Assembly: GCA_947071955.1 (NCBI GenBank)
Contig: CAMTGL010000134.1
Span: forward strand, 1 to 5,930
Direction: 5' to 3'
Source: an uncultured Plesiomonas sp.
GTDB taxonomy: Bacteria > Pseudomonadota > Gammaproteobacteria > Enterobacterales > CAMTGL01
Length of the DNA: 5,930 nt
Shown: piece after piece, positions 4,908 to 5,930 of the stretch
Numbering within the stretch: position 1 is the stretch's first letter
How the letters are laid out: each line of letters starts with the position of its first letter
The notes under the pieces: generated by a model
What the model saw: the letters and a program-made list of their open reading frames with translations, nothing else
The model's database searches: none
Told to the model about the DNA's origin: nothing
Translations under genes and position numbers: made by a program

Positions 4908-5930
4908 TTATGCCCCCTGTTGACGATGTTCGGCGCTGGCCATCAGTGCTTCAATATCATCAATCTGTTTGGGTACGCCTGCGGTCAATACATCATTGCC
5001 TTGTGCAGTAATAAGCAAGTCATCCTCAATGCGGATCCCGATTCCGCGATATTGAGCCGGTACATTTGCATCGGGTGCGATATATAAACCTGGCTCAACA
5101 GTAATGACCATGCCCGCTTGTAAAATGCGATCACGTGCAGGGCTCTGGTAATCTCCCACATCGTGCACATCCAGCCCAAGCCAGTGGCTTAAACCGTGCA
5201 TATAAAATGGCTGATAGGCTTTTTCGGTAATCAGCGTAGCAATATCACCGTGCAAAATACCAAGCTTGACCAAGCCTTCGACCATGATGTTTATCACGAT
5301 ATCGTTAGCTGATTTAATTGAATTTCCGGGGATCAGGTGCTCAATGGCGGCTAACTCGGCGCGCAGTACGATGTCGTACAGGGCGCGCTGTTCCGGTGAG
5401 AATGTGCCGCTGACAGGAAACGTACGGGTAATATCACCGGCATAGCCTTGATACTCAGCACCGGCATCAATCAAAACCAGATCACCTTCGCGTAGCTCAC
5501 TCTCATTTTCGGTGTAATGTAAAATACAGCCATTATCGCCGCGGCCAACAATCGTACCGTAGGCAGGAAAGCGTGCGCCGCTACGGTTAAATTCGTGGTG
5601 AATTTCAGCTTCTAGATGATATTCAAACAACCCCGGACGCGCACACTGCATCGCCCGGCAATGCCCACGGGCTGATATCTCAGCCGCCGTTCGCATCAGT
5701 GCAATTTCAGCCTCTGATTTAAACAGGCGCATTTCATGCACCAGAGGCCGCCAATCATACTGGGTATTAATCGGCTGCAACCCCTGACGAAATCCGTTAC
5801 GCAGTGCCGCTAGTGTGTGGCTGACCGCAAGGTCAGCGTAAGCATATTCGCCTTCAGCGTGATATAACGCCGATAGGCCATTATGCAGGACAGGTAACTG
5901 ATGTTCGTGAGTATCGATTGTAAGGTGTTG
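4908..5930 (-). CDS. pepP: Xaa-Pro aminopeptidase PepP (5' end cut off by window edge)
   Basis: PepP (aminopeptidase P II) is a cytoplasmic metalloprotease that removes the N-terminal residue when proline follows it. The window holds the C-terminal 340 residues; comparison with E. coli PepP (441) suggests that about 104 N-terminal residues lie beyond the right edge. The frame is open from the edge: the first residues include HAEGEYAYAD, then DWRPLVHEMRLFKS leads into the pita-bread catalytic domain. All five expected dimanganese ligands are present: Asp155 (LIDAGAEY), Asp166 (GYAGDITRTFP), His249 (HGLSHWLG), Glu279 (TVEPGLYI) and Glu302 (IRIEDD), at the same spacing as E. coli Asp260, Asp271, His354, Glu383 and Glu406. 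An in-frame TTG at 5780 is internal and not a start. The stop is 3 bases before ubiH, and the last codons carry the ubiH ribosome site. Confidence 0.97.
   Translation of the reverse strand, partial: QHLTIDTHEHQLPVLHNGLSALYHAEGEYAYADLAVSHTLAALRNGFRQGLQPINTQYDWRPLVHEMRLFKSEAEIALMRTAAEISARGHCRAMQCARPGLFEYHLEAEIHHEFNRSGARFPAYGTIVGRGDNGCILHYTENESELREGDLVLIDAGAEYQGYAGDITRTFPVSGTFSPEQRALYDIVLRAELAAIEHLIPGNSIKSANDIVINIMVEGLVKLGILHGDIATLITEKAYQPFYMHGLSHWLGLDVHDVGDYQSPARDRILQAGMVITVEPGLYIAPDANVPAQYRGIGIRIEDDLLITAQGNDVLTAGVPKQIDDIEALMASAEHRQQGA
4913..4918 (-). promoter_or_regulatory. Shine-Dalgarno site of ubiH inside the pepP 3' end
   Basis: On the minus strand AGGGGG overlaps the last PepP codons and lies 8 bases before ATG at 4904. 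It favours this ATG over the adjacent GTG at 4907 and suggests coupling of ubiH translation to pepP. Confidence 0.75.

Noticed and set aside
4615..4923. Plus-strand 102-codon frame antisense to ubiH
   Set aside because: Cys/Ala/Met-rich antisense shadow of the conserved FAD-binding N-terminus.

Overview
The window is a compact chromosomal segment of a gammaproteobacterium. All six recognisable genes lie on the minus strand, so they are read from the right edge to the left in the order pepP (5' end cut off), ubiH, ubiI, pncC, recA, recX (3' end cut off). Balanced base composition, close protein resemblance to Escherichia coli PepP, UbiH and UbiI, and a recA promoter almost identical in layout to that of E. 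coli point to Enterobacterales or a near relative. A Plesiomonas-like organism would fit, but I cannot prove a genus from the sequence alone. I see no mobile element, CRISPR array, tRNA, rRNA or prophage gene.

Right half (2274-5930): pepP encodes a proline aminopeptidase. Three bases after its stop comes ubiH, then a 189-bp gap, then ubiI. UbiH and UbiI are paralogous FAD-dependent hydroxylases that act at different ring positions of the ubiquinone precursor. The pepP-ubiH-ubiI order is the classic enterobacterial arrangement, except that the ubiH-ubiI gap is unusually long.

Left half (1-2139): pncC (NMN amidohydrolase, formerly ygaD, CinA C-terminal family) is followed by recA, the recombinase and SOS co-protease, and by recX, the RecA modulator. 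A textbook SOS promoter sits in the 76-bp pncC-recA gap: TTGATA, a 16-bp spacer and TATACT, with a 20-bp palindromic LexA box over the spacer.

Most of the window is ordinary housekeeping sequence, and I found no undescribed multi-gene system. The points worth a second look are these. (1) The recA stop and recX start overlap as TAATG, leaving no room for the terminator that separates these genes in E. coli. (2) RecX carries an insert of about 60 residues, low in complexity and charge-segregated, inside its N-terminal region. (3) The pepP-ubiH-ubiI and pncC-recA-recX blocks, far apart in E. coli, are adjacent here, with a perfect 8-bp inverted repeat in the junction. (4) There is a long ubiH-ubiI gap and a GTG start for ubiI. 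(5) UbiH has Ala in place of a glycine in its FAD-binding fingerprint.
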